Source of the DNA: CAZRGV01 sp964599655
GTDB taxonomy: Bacteria; Planctomycetota; Planctomycetia; Isosphaerales; Isosphaeraceae
Direction of reading: 5' to 3'
Length of the DNA: 64,000 bases
NCBI GenBank assembly: GCA_964599655.1
Contig: CAZRGV010000017.1
Coordinates: 1-64,000 of the forward strand
The first letter of the stretch is position 1, and every line of letters starts with the position of its first letter. The translations under genes were made by a program, and so were the position numbers. The notes under the pieces were generated by a model. That model did no database searches and was not told where the DNA came from. It worked only from the letters and a program-made list of their open reading frames with translations. This document shows positions 34,847 through 44,449 of this stretch, one piece after another.

Positions 34847-36520
34847 TTGTCGACCATTACTCACAAGCCCCCGGAACCTCGCGTCGTGATCGTCGGTGGC
34901 GGGCTCGCCGGACTGGCGGCGGCCGTCGCGCTGGTGGGTCGTGGCTTGAAGATCACCTTGCTGGAAAGCCGCCCCCGGCTCGGCGGACGGGCCAGTTCCT
35001 TTCCCGACCCGGCCACGGGAGAGCTGATCGACAACTGCCAGCATGTTAGCATGAGATGCTGTACGAATCTGGCCGATTTCTGCGAACGGGTCGGCACGCG
35101 CGATCTGTTCCGGACGGTGCCGAGCATTGTCTTCCTCAGTCCGGAGGGGCACCGCTCGGAGTTGAAGGCGGGCTGGCTTCCGGCCCCGTTTCATCTCGCC
35201 GGCAGCTTTCTGAGGGCCGGATATCTGCGTTTTTTCGAGAAACTTCGCGTTGGCTTCGGCATGGCGTGCTTGAGGTTTGCCAAGGACAGTTCGACGGAGT
35301 CCTTTGCCGACTGGCTGCGCCGTCACGGTCAAACGCCCCGGACGATCGAGCGTTACTGGGCCACGGTTCTCGTCTCGGCCCTGAACGAGCGGCTCGATCA
35401 GATGGACGTCGGTCACGCGCGCAAGGTCTTCCTCGACGGATTCCTCCGTACCCGACAGGGTTACGAGATGGAGGTTCCGGTCGTTCCGCTCGGCGAGATC
35501 TACGGATCGAGACTGGAGTCCTGGCTGGCCGATCAGGGCGTGGATGTTCGGCTGACGACTGGCGTGAGGTCGGTGGAGATCGAAGACGGGGCCGTCGCGG
35601 GAGTGACGTTGCGATCGGGCGAGACCCTTGAGGCCGATTTTGTTGTCGTGGCCGTCCCCTTTGATCGCGCGCGGGGGCTTCTGTCGAACCAATCGAGCGG
35701 ACAACCGGCCGAGCTCGATAAGGTCGAAGCGCTTCGGGCCTCGCCGATCACCGGCATCCACCTCTGGTTCGACCGCGAGGTCTGCCCCATGGAACACGCC
35801 GTTACTGTCGGGCGGACCGTCCAGTGGGTTTTCAACCATACGTTGATCCAGGGAAGGACGCCGCTCGAAGAAGGTGGCCAGTACCTTCAGCTCGTCGTCA
35901 GCGCGGCGTACGAGCTGGTTCCGCTCGACAAGTCCGCGATTCTTGAGCGGGCCCTGGCCGATCTGGCGGCGCTTTGGCCCGAAACCCGTGAGGCCCGATT
36001 GCTTCGATGGTGGGTCGTCACCGAGCACGGCGCGACCTTCGCGGTCCGCCCTGGAGTCGACGCCCATCGTCCGGCCCAGCGCACGGCGATCGACGGACTC
36101 TTCCTCGCCGGCGACTGGACCGCGACCGGCTGGCCCGCCACCATGGAGGGGGCGGTGCGCTCCGGCTACCTCGCCGCCGAGGGCGTGCTCGATGACCTTG
36201 GCCTTCCGATCCGGCTGATCAAACCCGGGTTAGCGTCCGGCCCCCTTGCCCGACTGTTGCTCGGTCCGTCACAAGACGAGCGTTCCGACGATCCGTCGAG
36301 GAGGAACCGGCTCCGGAACAACCCGGGGACAGCACGGAGCTCCGCCGCTCGGACCGTCACGTCGTCGTCCACCGTCGCGGACCGCGCTCTCCATCACCAC
36401 ACGGCCGCCCGACCCGAGAACCCGGAGCAAGGCGATGCCGTAGAACGCCCGCAACCCGAAGGAACGGGCGCGGCGAGCGGTCTTCAACAACTCGTCGAAG
36501 GACCGAACCCAGCCGCTTGA
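34847..36520 (+). CDS. hpnE: Hydroxysqualene dehydroxylase HpnE
   Basis: A flavin amine-oxidase-like enzyme that reduces hydroxysqualene to squalene. FAD-binding motif VVIVGGGLAGLAAAVALVGR is at about residues 14-33, RLGGRASSF at about 45, and the C-terminal FAD motif GLFLAGDWTATGWPATMEGA near residue 425. The core ends near residue 465, matching the usual length of 420-470. About 85 low-complexity residues follow to the stop, which may be a real tail or a recent read-through. A TTG at 34847 with a GAGGT site six bases upstream is the best start, as no ATG precedes the first strand. It ends the hpnCDE run; no squalene-hopene cyclase is in the window. Confidence 0.9.
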   Translation: MSTITHKPPEPRVVIVGGGLAGLAAAVALVGRGLKITLLESRPRLGGRASSFPDPATGELIDNCQHVSMRCCTNLADFCERVGTRDLFRTVPSIVFLSPEGHRSELKAGWLPAPFHLAGSFLRAGYLRFFEKLRVGFGMACLRFAKDSSTESFADWLRRHGQTPRTIERYWATVLVSALNERLDQMDVGHARKVFLDGFLRTRQGYEMEVPVVPLGEIYGSRLESWLADQGVDVRLTTGVRSVEIEDGAVAGVTLRSGETLEADFVVVAVPFDRARGLLSNQSSGQPAELDKVEALRASPITGIHLWFDREVCPMEHAVTVGRTVQWVFNHTLIQGRTPLEEGGQYLQLVVSAAYELVPLDKSAILERALADLAALWPETREARLLRWWVVTEHGATFAVRPGVDAHRPAQRTAIDGLFLAGDWTATGWPATMEGAVRSGYLAAEGVLDDLGLPIRLIKPGLASGPLARLLLGPSQDERSDDPSRRNRLRNNPGTARSSAARTVTSSSTVADRALHHHTAARPENPEQGDAVERPQPEGTGAASGLQQLVEGPNPAA

Positions 36521-36557
36521 CACTCGGTCCCGTCACCGCGACCCGACTCCTCGTCCT

Positions 36558-38378
36558 CTAGGATGCGTCTTCGAGCTCCGGTTCCTCAACCGGCTCATCC
36601 GTGATCGGTCGGGTCCACGTCACCGACGGTTCGGGTGGGGCGTCAAAGCCGGCCATGGCAACGCCCGTGAGAATCAGGGTCGCGATCGCGTAAAGAAGGA
36701 TTCCGAGCAAACACGTCGCCGCCAGCGAGGAATCGCCGTTCGCCCGACCGCTCGCCGCGACCACCGCTGTTCCCAACATCGGCCAGAGATCTTCGTACGA
36801 AAGGGTTGAAAGATTCACGATCAAGGGCGTGCAGCCCGCCGCCGCCAGGGGCGAATACGGCACGATCGGAATGACCAACAGCATGTAGCCGCCGCTGACA
36901 AAGACGAGGATTCCCAGCGTGATTCCGATCGCCCAGGCCGTGGATCTCGCGCGAAGCGAGACGAAGGTACCAAGCGCCGCCGCGAACCCCGTGAAAACCG
37001 TGAATTCGACCAGAAGTGCCACGAAACCAAACAGATGCAGCCCACCCGCCACGAGTCCGACCGTCCAGAGCGCGACAAAGCCAAGTGCCGCCAGCCACAA
37101 GGGACGTATCGCGCCGACGTATTTTCCCAGGATCACTTCAGCGCCCGTCAGAAGCGTCGTTCGGAGGCTTTCCCAGGTGCAACGTTCTCGCTCGACGCTG
37201 ACGCCCGTCGCCGCCATGGCCCCCACCAGGATTAGCCAGCACGGATACGCGACGCCCATCACGCCCCGGAGAAACCCGTTCAACTCGATCCGAGCCGGCA
37301 TCCAGCCCACCCAACCATAGCCAAACGTTTGGACCTCGTCGAAGGCCGGCCCACTGAGCCTCCACAACCTGTAACCGATGAAAAGCGACACGACGAGCAA
37401 GCCGAGCCGGCCCAGCAGTCGCGGCAATCCCGCCGAGCGACCGACCGACCACTCCTTCCAGAGCATCGGCGACTCGCCGACCGGAGGCCGTCGCCAGACC
37501 GACCAGGAACGGCGACGTCCCACGTCCCGGCGGAACCCTTGCCTCTCGCCGCGGGCAATCGGTTTCAGAAGCGCCGTCGCCAGGATTGAGCCGACGAAAC
37601 CGGCCGCCAGTTGAAGTCCGATCATCGGGCCAAAACGGTCCGATTGCGTGGCGATCCCAAGTCGTGTCGAGGCCACGGGGGCCTCATGATACGAGATCGG
37701 GTTGCTCCAGTCGACCCATGACGAAACCGGGCCAACCCAGCGATAGATCGCCGGCCAGGCCGTCGGCAGCACGCGCTCCAGGATCGGCGGCACGATCAGC
37801 CAGAGCCCAACGATCAAATAGACCATCGCCAACGCATCGCGCGACCGATCGACGAGTGTCGAGACAAGAATCGCCAGACCCGAGAGAAACCAGGCGAGCG
37901 AAAGCGAGACGACGTAGGCCCGCGCAACCTCTCGCGGATCAATCCCTCCCAGCAAACTCAGCAGACTCAACACCGGGACGCTGATCGCCAGAAGGCTCCC
38001 GAGGTACAACCAACGGGCCGCCAGCTTGCCGAGGACGATCTCCGCGCTGCTCAGCGGACTGGCCAGCAGGTCGTCCAGCCTCCGTCGCTCTTTGTCACGC
38101 GCGATGACGCCGACAACCAGAGCCGGAGTCATGAGGAATACCAGATAATCTTGAGTCGTGGCGAACTCCCGAAAGAGCGCCTCGGCGATTCGGGAGGCAC
38201 TCGGCCTCGCTCCCGCCCGTGAACCACCCCCCGCCCCCAACTCGTAGGAGGAATAGCTCAGCACCATCGAGCCGAGCAAAATCAAGCCAATCACGAAGCG
38301 AAGCACGAGGTAACGGAGCCGCCGCGAGATCGTGATCCACTCGAGTTGAAAGACCGGTCCGAGACACATCGCAACCAT
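36558..38378 (-). CDS. ABC-2-type transporter permease, two-half fusion
   Basis: A 606-residue membrane protein with about twelve helices. Two halves each begin with an ABC-2-like pattern: residues 1-290 (PALVVGVIARDKERRRLDDL, LASPLSSAEIVLGKLAARWL) and about 300-580 (ATGVSVERERCTWESLRTTL, LTGAEVILGKYVGAIRPLW). These paired E-R-x-x-x-T-x-x-x-L-L/S elements are typical of ABC-2 permeases, so it looks like a fused dimer. The substrate is unknown. It has no adjacent ATP-binding gene; the nearest ATPase is at 43348 on the same strand. The ATG at 38378 has a weak ribosome site and an ATG at 38369 is an alternative. Confidence 0.82.
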   Translation of the reverse strand: MVAMCLGPVFQLEWITISRRLRYLVLRFVIGLILLGSMVLSYSSYELGAGGGSRAGARPSASRIAEALFREFATTQDYLVFLMTPALVVGVIARDKERRRLDDLLASPLSSAEIVLGKLAARWLYLGSLLAISVPVLSLLSLLGGIDPREVARAYVVSLSLAWFLSGLAILVSTLVDRSRDALAMVYLIVGLWLIVPPILERVLPTAWPAIYRWVGPVSSWVDWSNPISYHEAPVASTRLGIATQSDRFGPMIGLQLAAGFVGSILATALLKPIARGERQGFRRDVGRRRSWSVWRRPPVGESPMLWKEWSVGRSAGLPRLLGRLGLLVVSLFIGYRLWRLSGPAFDEVQTFGYGWVGWMPARIELNGFLRGVMGVAYPCWLILVGAMAATGVSVERERCTWESLRTTLLTGAEVILGKYVGAIRPLWLAALGFVALWTVGLVAGGLHLFGFVALLVEFTVFTGFAAALGTFVSLRARSTAWAIGITLGILVFVSGGYMLLVIPIVPYSPLAAAGCTPLIVNLSTLSYEDLWPMLGTAVVAASGRANGDSSLAATCLLGILLYAIATLILTGVAMAGFDAPPEPSVTWTRPITDEPVEEPELEDAS

Positions 38379-38514
38379 CCCAGGGCGAAGGGGCTCGATC
38401 GGGTTCCGCTTGTTTCAGCATACGGCCCATCAATCCGTTTGACAATCGTCTCAACGAATTCCTTCGTTGATCCACCGAGCGCCGGGACCCTTCGGCGGGA
38501 GAACTCAGGAGTGG

Positions 38515-38544
38515 TTGGGGAGTTTCCAGAGGATGCGATATACT
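38515..38544 (+). promoter_or_regulatory. Candidate promoter for adenylate kinase
   Basis: TTGGGG and TATACT separated by 18 bases, about 50 bases before the adenylate kinase start. It is in the divergent gap with the ABC-2 permease. Confidence 0.4.
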
Positions 38545-38595
38545 GCAACGTCCGTTCCTGAGGTTCCGGAAGAGTCCCGAGCGAGGAGATCGAGC

Positions 38596-39279
38596 TTGAC
38601 GTTGTCTACCCCCCCCATGCACGTCGTGGTCTTCGGTCGGCCCGGAAGTGGGAAGAGCACTCTCGCGGAACGATTGGGCGAAGACTTCGGCTACACCTTG
38701 ATCCGGACCGGCGAGATGCTTCGCGAGGCGATCCGGCGCCAGGATTTCCTGGGCCAGCGCGTGGCGGTTCATCTCGCGAGCGGCAACCTAGTTCCCGATC
38801 CCTTGATTTTCGAGCTTCTGGAGCAGTCGCTCGAGGCCCCGAACGAGAAGCGGCTGCTCTTTGACGGGTTTCCCCGCACGATGGGTCAGGTGCCGCTGCT
38901 CGAGAAATTCGAGCGCAAGCTGGGCTTCGAGATCGAGTGCTACCTGGAAATCGCGGTCCGTCGTGAGGAGGCGGTCCGTCGCATGACCGGCCGGCGGATC
39001 TGTCCCGTCTGCGGAGCCACGTATCACGTCCATTACCGGCCGCCGAAGGTCGACGAGCGTTGCGACCACGACGGCGCCCCTCTGGAAGGACGCAAGGACG
39101 ACGCGCCGGAGGTTGTCGAGGTTCGGCAATCGCTTTACGACGAGCACGCGACGCCGATCCTCGAATACTACCGTCGCCACGCCCCCGATCGGTTCGTGCA
39201 GGTCAACGGCGAACAATCGCTGGAGGACGTTTACACGGAAACCTGTCGGAACCTGGCACTTGCCACGGCGGTTCGCTGA
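38596..39279 (+). CDS. adk: Adenylate kinase, zinc-lid form
   Basis: A 227-residue nucleoside monophosphate kinase that interconverts AMP and ATP with ADP. The P-loop GRPGSGKST is at about residues 11-19, and TGEMLREAIRR, LLFDGFPRTMGQ (AMP-binding) and RRMTGRRICPVCGATYH follow. The LID has Cys pairs CPVCG and a later Cys-Asp (ERCDHDG), the pattern of metal-binding lids. A TTG at 38596 with GAGGAG eight bases upstream is the best ribosome-supported start; an ATG at 38617 has no good site but gives a canonical N-terminus. It stands alone, ending at a strong hairpin facing the alpha/beta hydrolase gene. Confidence 0.88.
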   Translation: MTLSTPPMHVVVFGRPGSGKSTLAERLGEDFGYTLIRTGEMLREAIRRQDFLGQRVAVHLASGNLVPDPLIFELLEQSLEAPNEKRLLFDGFPRTMGQVPLLEKFERKLGFEIECYLEIAVRREEAVRRMTGRRICPVCGATYHVHYRPPKVDERCDHDGAPLEGRKDDAPEVVEVRQSLYDEHATPILEYYRRHAPDRFVQVNGEQSLEDVYTETCRNLALATAVR

Positions 39280-39337
39280 AACGAATCCAAGTGTCGGACA
39301 AGCCTGGACCGGTTGGTTCCAGGTCCGCGCCTGGCTC

Positions 39338-39360
39338 GGGCGGGAGACGATCTCCCGCCC
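39338..39360. terminator. Bidirectional hairpin between adk and the alpha/beta hydrolase gene
   Basis: A perfect 10-base stem, GGGCGGGAGA and TCTCCCGCCC, with a three-base loop, in the 95-base gap between the two converging genes. There is no long T-run. Confidence 0.6.
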
Positions 39361-39374
39361 TTGAGCCGGACGAT

Positions 39375-41468
39375 TCAATTCACGTGGGACGCCGCGGGCT
39401 CGACCTCGCGAAGCTCGGGCCAGGGTTTCGTGGCCTTGAGGTGATCGGCGAGCGTTCGAGGCCACACCCAGGCCGAGGCCGAATCGCTCCAGAGTCGCAC
39501 GGTTCGGGGATAGAGCAGCGCGACCGCCTGCGGCATGTCGAGCACGCGGTCAAGATTCAAGAACGCGGGACCTTCGTCGACGTTGGTCGGCAGATGGCTG
39601 AGCAGGACCGTGGCAACCTCGGGCTCGAAAACCGACGCCCAGAGGGCCACGGGGGCCATTTGCGCGTCACCGTGGAGCCAGATCGCGCCGACCGGAACAT
39701 CCAACGCGCCAAGCGCGGCGAGCGCGCGACGGACATCGTAAACCCGCATCCCGTCGAGGGTCTGGCCCAGAAGGGCGAAACGCCGTCGGATGTGCGTTTC
39801 CTTCTTCTCCGGCCAGGCTGTCGGGCCGATGCCTCTCGTGGCGATCAAGCCCAGGGCCGTGTTGTTGCTGAGGGCGTTACGCACCTGGTCGATGTGCGGC
39901 AACCCGGCCAGGTCCGCCTTTTCGTCCTGGAACTTCGCGATCAAGCCGTCTCCATAGTCCCGCCAGTTTTTCGGAGTCGCGACGACGAGGGCCGTCTGTT
40001 CGGGGGCTTGATCCTCGGCCGAGCTGAACAGCCAGAGGCGAAGCCGAACCCCACGCTGGGAGTCGAAGTCGAAGCCGCGAAGCCGAATGCCATCCCGCGT
40101 CTGATCGACGGCTTTCTGGACGTTGAGCGGAACCTCCTGGCCCGGTTCCGGCCATCCACCGAAAACCTTCTCGCGAAGTTCCTTCATCCAGCGATTCTTG
40201 AGGGAATCCCATTCCCCCTGGGAATCGGGCACCTCGGGAAGGGGGGCCTTCGCGACAAACGTTTCCTGGATCTTATCGTTGCGATGATCGGCGGGCACGT
40301 CCCCCGGCTTGAGGACCTTGAGCGCCTCGATCGGGATCGTTCGGTCGGGCTCCTTGATGTCGGACAGCGACACATTTTTTCCCTTGAGCCACTTTTCGAA
40401 GAAAGCGAACGAGGGATGCCGGACCTCCTCCGAATCGACGTGTCCGCCCGAGCCGATCACGATCCCGAGCCGGTCCAGATCGCCGTACCAGCCGTAAACC
40501 GTCTCCAGTTGCTTGTAAATCCGCCGCACCCCGTTTTCCGGGAAGATCGGATCCTTGTCCGTGTTCTCGACCAGAAGCGGCTTGGGAGCCACGAGCGCGG
40601 CGACAAGGGGATAATCCCATCGATACGTGTTCACAGTATACATGCAATCACAATGTCCCTCGATGACGCCATGAGGATACGGGCCGTCCGGAGCGCCGGC
40701 GACCACGTGATTCTCCAGGTCGGTGATGCCCGCCACGGGAACGACGGCGGCCACCCGGTCGTCGATGGCACCCACCCACCACGAGGTCGCTCCGCCTCCC
40801 GAACGGCCGGTCACGCCGATCTTTTTCGGATCGACCTCGGGACGGGAGATGAGGTAATCGATCGCTCGCACGCCGTTCCAGGCTTCCACGCCCGCGGACG
40901 TGTAGCCTCGCGACTGCCACCACCACATCCCCTCGCGATACGTGCCGTGATGAATACCGGGAAGCTCGCCGAGCTGAAGGGTGTCGACCACGAGGCAGAC
41001 GTAGCCGTTGGCGGCATACCAGGCCGCGTGATGCTGGTAGTGGGCCTTGTTGCCGTAGATCACGCCGTCCTTCTCGACCTTCGCGTGGCCGCAAACGTAG
41101 AGAATCGCCGGCAAGGGCTCCTTCACCTCCTTGGGCCGGTAAAGGTTCCCGGTGACGTAGAGGCCGGGCCGGGATTGGAAGACCAGGTTCTCGACCACGA
41201 ACTCCGGGCGCTCGACCGTTCCGGTGATCCGGGCCTTCAGGTCGGTCTTCTCGGGCAGCGGCCAGAGACCCAGCATGTCGAGCAACTGGCGCTGGAGTTC
41301 GGGCCTCCTGGCTTTCCAGGCATCGGCCGAGTCGATCCCTCCCAGAGGTTTCGCCGCGATCCGCGCCGTCTCCGCGCGGAAGTATTCGTCCAGTGGTACC
41401 TCGTCGTCGGCGAGAGCCGTCGTGGCGAGAGCAAGGAGGCTCAGAACCGTCAAGAGTCGAAGCAGCAT
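39375..41468 (-). CDS. Exported alpha/beta hydrolase, acetyl-xylan-esterase-like
   Basis: A 697-residue secreted protein with an N-terminal signal (LLRLLTVLSLLALATTALA). The first half is an alpha/beta-hydrolase of the acetyl xylan esterase / dienelactone hydrolase type. ILYVCGHAKVEKDG is the oxyanion region, GVTGRSGGGATSWW the nucleophile elbow with Ser in GRSGG, and a His near IGSGGHVDSEEV completes a likely triad with an Asp in VENTDKDP. The second half (from about residue 430) looks like a second, degenerate hydrolase domain with no clear nucleophile. Its substrate is unknown; esters of plant or algal polysaccharide are plausible. The ATG at 41468 has a GAGGAC site. It is divergent from the hypothetical gene at 41653. 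Confidence 0.82.
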   Translation of the reverse strand: MLLRLLTVLSLLALATTALADDEVPLDEYFRAETARIAAKPLGGIDSADAWKARRPELQRQLLDMLGLWPLPEKTDLKARITGTVERPEFVVENLVFQSRPGLYVTGNLYRPKEVKEPLPAILYVCGHAKVEKDGVIYGNKAHYQHHAAWYAANGYVCLVVDTLQLGELPGIHHGTYREGMWWWQSRGYTSAGVEAWNGVRAIDYLISRPEVDPKKIGVTGRSGGGATSWWVGAIDDRVAAVVPVAGITDLENHVVAGAPDGPYPHGVIEGHCDCMYTVNTYRWDYPLVAALVAPKPLLVENTDKDPIFPENGVRRIYKQLETVYGWYGDLDRLGIVIGSGGHVDSEEVRHPSFAFFEKWLKGKNVSLSDIKEPDRTIPIEALKVLKPGDVPADHRNDKIQETFVAKAPLPEVPDSQGEWDSLKNRWMKELREKVFGGWPEPGQEVPLNVQKAVDQTRDGIRLRGFDFDSQRGVRLRLWLFSSAEDQAPEQTALVVATPKNWRDYGDGLIAKFQDEKADLAGLPHIDQVRNALSNNTALGLIATRGIGPTAWPEKKETHIRRRFALLGQTLDGMRVYDVRRALAALGALDVPVGAIWLHGDAQMAPVALWASVFEPEVATVLLSHLPTNVDEGPAFLNLDRVLDMPQAVALLYPRTVRLWSDSASAWVWPRTLADHLKATKPWPELREVEPAASHVN

Positions 41469-41652
41469 CGATGTGTCCTCGTTGATCCACGGGGGACTCG
41501 TCCCGTTCGGCCCCGTCGCGTACCATTGGACCCGCTTCGGGCGCGCCGTCCAAGCGAAATCCTTGGCCGCGGCGAGCCGGCCGCTTACGATGGACGGCTT
41601 CTCCGTTCGGCCTCCATCCGGAACAGAAACGGCTTTGCCGGGAGACTCCCCG

Positions 41653-42477
41653 ATGCGATCGGGTCGCTCGATCTGGATTCTCGTCCTCCTGTCGATCCTC
41701 CATTCGACGAGCCCCGGCGCCGGGACCGAACCGCCCGTCGAATTCAAGCTGATCATCCGGGTTTACGCGCTCGGCGAGACACCCCTTGGCCGGTCGGAGT
41801 TGATCGTCCAGGATCGGCATGCCTATCACTTCGCGCCCAACTCGGATGAAATTCTGCTCATCGATTCCGCGTCGAAGCGCGTGGAGCTGTTCGATCTCAA
41901 GCGGAGGATTCAAACCCGGGTCACCTTTCAGGAGCTCGACAACGCGCTCAAGAAACACCTCGAACAGGAGCGCGACCGGGCCAGGCGGCTGGAGTCGGAA
42001 GGCGGCAAGGCCAACCGGGTCGAGGCGAAGAGGATTCGCAACCTCTGCGATCCCGCGTTTCAAGCCGAGTTCGACGAGACGAAAGGGCGTCTCCGCCTGA
42101 GCAACCCCGCTTCTGAGATCGAGATCGTCGGTCGCGACGAGCCCGACGCGTCGCGACGGGCCGTCATCTTCGACGCCCTGAACGCCCTCATCAAGCTCTC
42201 GTCGTACCGGGAGGTCACCGGGGCGGAGCCATTTACCAAGCTGGAGGCGATCTGGCAACTCGGCGCGAAGACTCGGCTTCGCCCGATCGAAATGATCTGT
42301 CTTTACCGACTCGGCGATGAGCGCGTCCGACTCCGTTGGACCTATCAGCTCGTTCCCGAGTTGACCGATCGCGAGCGCCGGGCCGCCTCGATCCTCGAAC
42401 AGTTCCGGGCTAAGGCCCCTTTGGCCACGTTCAAGGACTACGAGGAGGTCTTCGGAGACATCCCCGACGAACCCTGA
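41653..42477 (+). CDS. Exported hypothetical protein
   Basis: A 274-residue protein, not recognised. It has a short signal peptide (IWILVLLSILHSTSPGAG) and a predicted periplasmic body: IIRVYALGETPLGRSELIVQ, a helical segment with ALKKHLEQERDRARRLESEG, then mixed alpha/beta. No catalytic motif or repeat is seen. The ATG at 41653 follows GGGAGA. It converges with the ABC permease gene 47 bases downstream and has its own upstream gap. Secretion is the only property that can be stated. Confidence 0.65.
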   Translation: MRSGRSIWILVLLSILHSTSPGAGTEPPVEFKLIIRVYALGETPLGRSELIVQDRHAYHFAPNSDEILLIDSASKRVELFDLKRRIQTRVTFQELDNALKKHLEQERDRARRLESEGGKANRVEAKRIRNLCDPAFQAEFDETKGRLRLSNPASEIEIVGRDEPDASRRAVIFDALNALIKLSSYREVTGAEPFTKLEAIWQLGAKTRLRPIEMICLYRLGDERVRLRWTYQLVPELTDRERRAASILEQFRAKAPLATFKDYEEVFGDIPDEP

Positions 42478-42523
42478 TCGCGCCTCGATGGACGCCGTTC
42501 AAGACCAGAGCGATCCGGTTCCA

Positions 42524-43351
42524 TTAGCCGCTCGAAGGCAGATCGCGCCAGAGGAAACCTCCAAACGCAAGGATCACTCCAACCAGTCCGATCGTGGAGA
42601 GAATCGCCAGGTTCCCCGCGAGCTGCTCGGCCCGGACCACGGCGTCGACCGGGTTGTAGGCGTTGAAGATCGAGGACTTCAAGAGCCAAGGCTTCCAGGG
42701 CGAGGTATCCATCACGGGAAGAACCGCGATGAACCAGCCCACGAACGAGGCGATCGTGACGACCGAGGCCACCAGCATCGGACGCCAACGCACCCGTTCG
42801 ATCGCCGAGAGGAACAGCGTGTAGCCATAGACGGTCAGCCCCAACGCCGAGAGGTTCGCCGCGGGCTTCAAGAGCAATCGCCACGTGGGTGGGTCCTCGA
42901 TCGGGTTGAATCGCGTCCCCACAAGATTGCCCGCGACGAGGGCCCCGACCAGGAACAGGATTCCAAGGATCGCCACCAGAACCTGGGAGCCAAGGTAGGA
43001 CGTCCTCGAGATCGGTCTCGAAAGGATCAGGTCCATCGAACCTCGCTCCAATTCGCCAGCGACGGCGAGCGAGCCCCGGCTGATGCCCCAGACCACCACG
43101 GGAAGCCAGAGGAACGGGTGCATCCAGAATCGCATCTCGAACGCCGCGGTCGACAACTCGGCGTTGTCGCCGGCCATCTGACGAAGGAGACGGGTTCGTT
43201 CCGGTCCCATCTGGTTCCGGAACCGGTTCATGGTCAGCCAGGTGACGTACACGTTGAGCCAGCCAAAGAGGAACATCGCGCCGGCCATGATGAGCAGCAT
43301 GGCTCGCGCGTCGGCCAGGAGCTTGCGAATCAGGGTCAGAGCTCCACTCAT
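42524..43351 (-). CDS. ABC transporter permease, ABC-2 type
   Basis: A 275-residue membrane protein with six hydrophobic helices (about residues 20-37, 80-96, 125-150, 170-190, 205-222, 245-268). ISRGSLAVAGELERGSMDLI and LSRPISRTSYLGSQVLVAIL are the ABC-2 elements that couple to the ATPase. Its start overlaps the stop of the ATP-binding gene by four bases, so the pair form one transporter. Export of an unknown substrate is most likely. The ribosome site is GAGTGG region just within the ATPase gene. It converges with the hypothetical gene at 41653. Confidence 0.87.
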   Translation of the reverse strand: MSGALTLIRKLLADARAMLLIMAGAMFLFGWLNVYVTWLTMNRFRNQMGPERTRLLRQMAGDNAELSTAAFEMRFWMHPFLWLPVVVWGISRGSLAVAGELERGSMDLILSRPISRTSYLGSQVLVAILGILFLVGALVAGNLVGTRFNPIEDPPTWRLLLKPAANLSALGLTVYGYTLFLSAIERVRWRPMLVASVVTIASFVGWFIAVLPVMDTSPWKPWLLKSSIFNAYNPVDAVVRAEQLAGNLAILSTIGLVGVILAFGGFLWRDLPSSG

Positions 43352-44271
43352 GGAAGGACATCCTCGTCGGGGCGCGCGTTGGGTCCATGATACCGGTCGT
43401 AAAGACTTCGAATATCTTCCGTCCCAATGGCGATATCGACGATGCTCTGGGTTCCGAGCCAGGTCAGCAACGGCACGGCCTCGCCCCGGTGCTCCAACAG
43501 GACGACCTGCCCGTTCCGCTCGCGAACAGTGAGCGCCAGCTCTTCCGGGAACGTCTCCGGAATCGTTTCCGCGAAGCGCGCCAGAATCATCCGGAGGCTT
43601 CGGCGAGCGTGCATGTCCTCGACGTGCATCAGCCGTCCGAGTCGCATGATCGCGATTCGGTCGGAGACCTGCTCCACTTCCGGCAGAACATGCCCCGAAA
43701 ACAGGACGGTCTGTCCGGCCTGCCGAGCCTCCACGACCAGTCCCAGCACGTCATTTCGCGCCGACGGATCGAGGGCCGAGGTCGGCTCGTCGAGAATCAG
43801 GATACTGACCGGATCCGAAAACACCTGCGCCAGCGCAAGCTTCTGTTTCATCCCGGTGGAATACTGCCGAACCTTCCTCCTCAGATCCAGTCGCATGATC
43901 CGCTCAGCGATCGCGACGGCCCGGTCCAGCCCGACTCCCCCTCGAAGCCCGCTCAGAAACTTCAACGTGGCCAGGCCGGTCAGGTGGCCATACAAACGCA
44001 ATTCCCCCGGAAGGTACGACGCGAGGCGACGGACCGCCAAACTCTCCCGCCAGCAATCAAACCCCGCCACGCGAGCGCTACCAGCGCTCGGACGCATCAG
44101 CCCCAGAAGCAAACGAATGGTCGTGGTCTTCCCCGATCCGTTCGGACCGAGCAGGCCGAAGACCTCGCCTCGACCGATACTCACGCTCAACCCTTGCAGC
44201 GCCTGCACCCGACCATAGCGCTTCGAAAGACCAAAGGTCTCGATCAACGGCGGACTTCCGGTCCCGACCAT
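43348..44271 (-). CDS. ABC transporter ATP-binding protein
   Basis: A 307-residue ATPase of an ABC-2-type export system. Walker A is GLLGPNGSGKTTTI (about residues 39-52), the signature is YSTGMKQKLALAQVF (about 135-149), Walker B is ILILDEPTSALDP (about 157-169) and the switch His is in VLFSGHVLPEVE. The C-terminal 80 residues are a regulatory extension typical of CcmA-type exporters. The ATG at 44271 has GAGGAGG and another GAGG upstream. It is coupled to the permease gene downstream by an ATGA overlap. Nothing nearby identifies the substrate. Confidence 0.92.
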   Translation of the reverse strand: MVGTGSPPLIETFGLSKRYGRVQALQGLSVSIGRGEVFGLLGPNGSGKTTTIRLLLGLMRPSAGSARVAGFDCWRESLAVRRLASYLPGELRLYGHLTGLATLKFLSGLRGGVGLDRAVAIAERIMRLDLRRKVRQYSTGMKQKLALAQVFSDPVSILILDEPTSALDPSARNDVLGLVVEARQAGQTVLFSGHVLPEVEQVSDRIAIMRLGRLMHVEDMHARRSLRMILARFAETIPETFPEELALTVRERNGQVVLLEHRGEAVPLLTWLGTQSIVDIAIGTEDIRSLYDRYHGPNARPDEDVLP

Positions 44272-44449
44272 CGCCTCGGGCTCCTCCTCAGAATCCCTCG
44301 GTGCCGAATCCGTGCCCCCAGCCCTGAACGGGACGGCGTCGCCAACCGACTCGGGGCGGCCGAACGATCGCGACCAAACCCGCCCCCTCAAGAATGTCCG
44401 TCCCGGCGGTTCGCATCAAGTCGACGTTGGGGATTTCCTCCCCCGTCAC

